Source of the DNA: an uncultured Eubacteriales bacterium
GTDB taxonomy: Bacteria; Bacillota_A; Clostridia; Oscillospirales; Oscillospiraceae
Assembly: GCA_949451265.1 (NCBI GenBank)
Contig: CASTQR010000078.1
Location: forward strand, 1-7,408
Direction: 5' to 3'
DNA: 7,408 bases
Shown: positions 6,252 through 7,408 of the stretch, one piece after another
Layout: every line of letters starts with the position of its first letter
How positions within the stretch are numbered: the stretch's first letter is position 1
Made by a program: the position numbers and the translations under genes
Notes under the pieces: model-generated
What the model saw: the letters and a program-made list of their open reading frames with translations, nothing else
Databases searched by the model: none
What the model was told of the DNA's origin: nothing

Positions 6252-6268
6252 CCGCTGAAATTCTGCGG
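6252..6268. promoter_or_regulatory. Imperfect palindrome just upstream of the dehydrogenase -35 box
   Basis: CCGCTGAAATTCTGCGG has eight-base arms matching at seven positions around a central A. Its centre lies about 15 bases before the -35 box, where an activator could bind. No known regulator site is recognised. Confidence 0.3.
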
Positions 6269-6274
6269 CTCATA

Positions 6275-6303
6275 TTGACAAAGCGTGAGTGAAGTGCTAT
6301 TAA
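6275..6303 (+). promoter_or_regulatory. Probable promoter of the polyol dehydrogenase gene
   Basis: A perfect TTGACA -35 at 6275-6280, a 17-base spacer, and TATTAA at 6298-6303 (4 of 6) preceded by TGC, an extended -10. The predicted start is near 6310, leaving a leader of about 50 bases that contains AT-rich inverted repeats. Confidence 0.65.
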
Positions 6304-6310
6304 GATAATC

Positions 6311-6335
6311 ACTTAAGTAAACACTTTATAAAAGT
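6311..6335. promoter_or_regulatory. Candidate operator region in the dehydrogenase leader
   Basis: Two inverted repeats lie just after the predicted start: ACTTAAGT (6311-6318, perfect) and ACTTT-ATA-AAAGT (6323-6335). The second contains CTTTATAAAA (6324-6333), identical to the string at the ROK promoter, and both copies are followed by TATAAA after 1 or 5 bases. A repressor bound here would block transcription. Confidence 0.45.
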
Positions 6336-6361
6336 ATAAATAAAACAAGGAGGCAACAGCA

Positions 6362-7408
6362 ATGAACGGAACCATGAAGGTAGCAGTGATGGAGGGCATC
6401 GGCAAGATGGAGTATACGGAGCGGCCCATCCCCACCCCCAAAGAAGACGAGGTGCTGGTCAAGCTGGAGTACGTGGGCATTTGCGGCAGCGATATGCACT
6501 ACTACGAGACCGGGGCCATCGGGGACTACGTGGTAAAGCCCCCCTTCGTCCTGGGGCACGAGCCCGGCGGCACCGTGGTCGAGGTGGGCAGCAATGTCAA
6601 ACACCTGAAGGTGGGCGACCGGGTGGCGCTGGAGCCGGGCAAGACCTGCGGCCACTGCGAGTTCTGCCGCCAGGGCAAGTACAACCTGTGCCCAGACGTG
6701 GTGTTCTTCGCTACCCCGCCGGTGGACGGCGTGTTCCAAGAGTATGCGGCCCACGAGGCCGCCCTGTGCTTCAAGCTCCCCGACAACGTGAGCACCTTGG
6801 AGGGCGCCCTCATTGAGCCGCTGGCAGTCGGCTTCCACGCAGCCAACCAGGGCGGGGCGCACGCAGGCCAGACCGCTGTGGTTATGGGCGCGGGGTGCAT
6901 TGGCCTGGTGTCCATGATGGCGCTGAAGGCGGAGGGCGTCAGCCGTGTCTACGTGGTGGATGTGATGCAGAAGCGGCTGGACAAGGCCATGGAGCTGGGC
7001 GCGGACGGTGTCATCAACGGCAAGGACGAGGATGCGGTGGAGGCCGTTCGCAAACTGACGGAGGGCGCGGGCTGTGACCTGGTCATCGAGACTGCGGGCA
7101 CTGAAATCACCACCCGCCAAGCCATCCACATGGCCAAGAAGGGGGCAAATGCCGTGCTGGTGGGTTACTCCAAGACCGGCGAGATGACCCTGCCCATGAG
7201 CCTGGTACTGGACAAAGAGCTCACGTTCAAGACCGTGTTCCGTTACCGCCACATCTACCCCATGGCTATCGACGCCGTAGCCGCCGGTAAGGTGGATCTG
7301 AAGGGCATCGTCACCAACATTTTCGACTTCGACGACATCCAGAACGCTATGGATCAGAGCGTGTCCGACAAGGCCAACATCGTCAAAGCGGTGGTGAAGA
7401 TTGCGGAG
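6362..7408 (+). CDS. Zinc-dependent NAD-linked polyol dehydrogenase (sorbitol / L-iditol 2-dehydrogenase type), 3' end just outside the window
   Basis: Cytosolic medium-chain dehydrogenase that by family oxidises a sugar alcohol such as sorbitol, xylitol or L-iditol to the 2-ketose with NAD. The window holds 349 residues without a stop; family length is about 345-350, so only the last few codons are probably missing. Seen: catalytic zinc residues C41 (GICGSDMHYYETG), H66-E67 (GHEPGG) and E152 (IEPLAVG); a structural zinc lobe with C96, C99, C102 and C110; the nucleotide fold GAGCIG at 176-181; and D200 at the end of the next strand, favouring NAD over NADP. The start at 6362 follows AAGGAGG at 6347-6353 by eight bases. 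It has its own promoter and candidate operator after the regulator's terminator. Threonine, butanediol or galactitol dehydrogenases are close relatives, so the substrate assignment is tentative while the enzyme class is firm. Confidence 0.93.
   Translation, partial: MNGTMKVAVMEGIGKMEYTERPIPTPKEDEVLVKLEYVGICGSDMHYYETGAIGDYVVKPPFVLGHEPGGTVVEVGSNVKHLKVGDRVALEPGKTCGHCEFCRQGKYNLCPDVVFFATPPVDGVFQEYAAHEAALCFKLPDNVSTLEGALIEPLAVGFHAANQGGAHAGQTAVVMGAGCIGLVSMMALKAEGVSRVYVVDVMQKRLDKAMELGADGVINGKDEDAVEAVRKLTEGAGCDLVIETAGTEITTRQAIHMAKKGANAVLVGYSKTGEMTLPMSLVLDKELTFKTVFRYRHIYPMAIDAVAAGKVDLKGIVTNIFDFDDIQNAMDQSVSDKANIVKAVVKIAE

Overview
The window reads as chromosomal DNA of a GC-rich gut Firmicute, most likely Clostridia of the Oscillospiraceae type (Flavonifractor/Intestinimonas-like). 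The evidence is strong AGGAGG-type ribosome binding sites, GC-rich codon choice, extended -10 promoters and the protein families present. This placement is inferred from style, not from a marker gene. All real genes found lie on the + strand.

Layout. (1) Positions 1-1106 hold the 3' end of an unrecognised gene, followed 15 bases later by a complete dehydrogenase of the 3-hydroxyisobutyrate / tartronate semialdehyde reductase family. (2) Positions 1091-2228 are one IS5-family insertion sequence with 16-bp inverted ends and a TTAA target duplication. Its transposase is dead: it has a one-base deletion near the N-terminus and an internal deletion that removes the second catalytic aspartate. The element landed in the end of the dehydrogenase gene, so the last codons and the stop of that gene are now IS sequence. 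(3) Positions 2233-4687 hold a promoter and a tight two-gene operon, an M24-family Xaa-Pro aminopeptidase and an EutH-type membrane permease, two bases apart. No other ethanolamine-utilisation gene is visible. (4) Positions 4688-5047 are non-coding. They contain a 20-bp-stem hairpin and then the promoter of the next gene, with a perfect 7-1-7 palindrome at the expected transcription start. (5) Positions 5048-6172 encode a ROK-family repressor, closed by a textbook rho-independent terminator. (6) From 6275 there is a second promoter and a zinc-dependent sorbitol/L-iditol-type dehydrogenase that runs off the right edge.

How the parts may work together. The ROK regulator and the polyol dehydrogenase look like the start of a sugar-alcohol catabolic locus. 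A 10-base string, CTTTATAAAA, occurs just after both promoters and is a candidate shared operator. The peptidase/permease pair forms a separate, very GC-rich unit. Its pairing is the most unusual gene arrangement here: a EutH-like transporter outside an eut operon, coupled to a hydrolase in which one canonical metal-binding glutamate is replaced by aspartate. I see no CRISPR array, tRNA, rRNA or phage gene. I did not find a clear multi-gene novel system.
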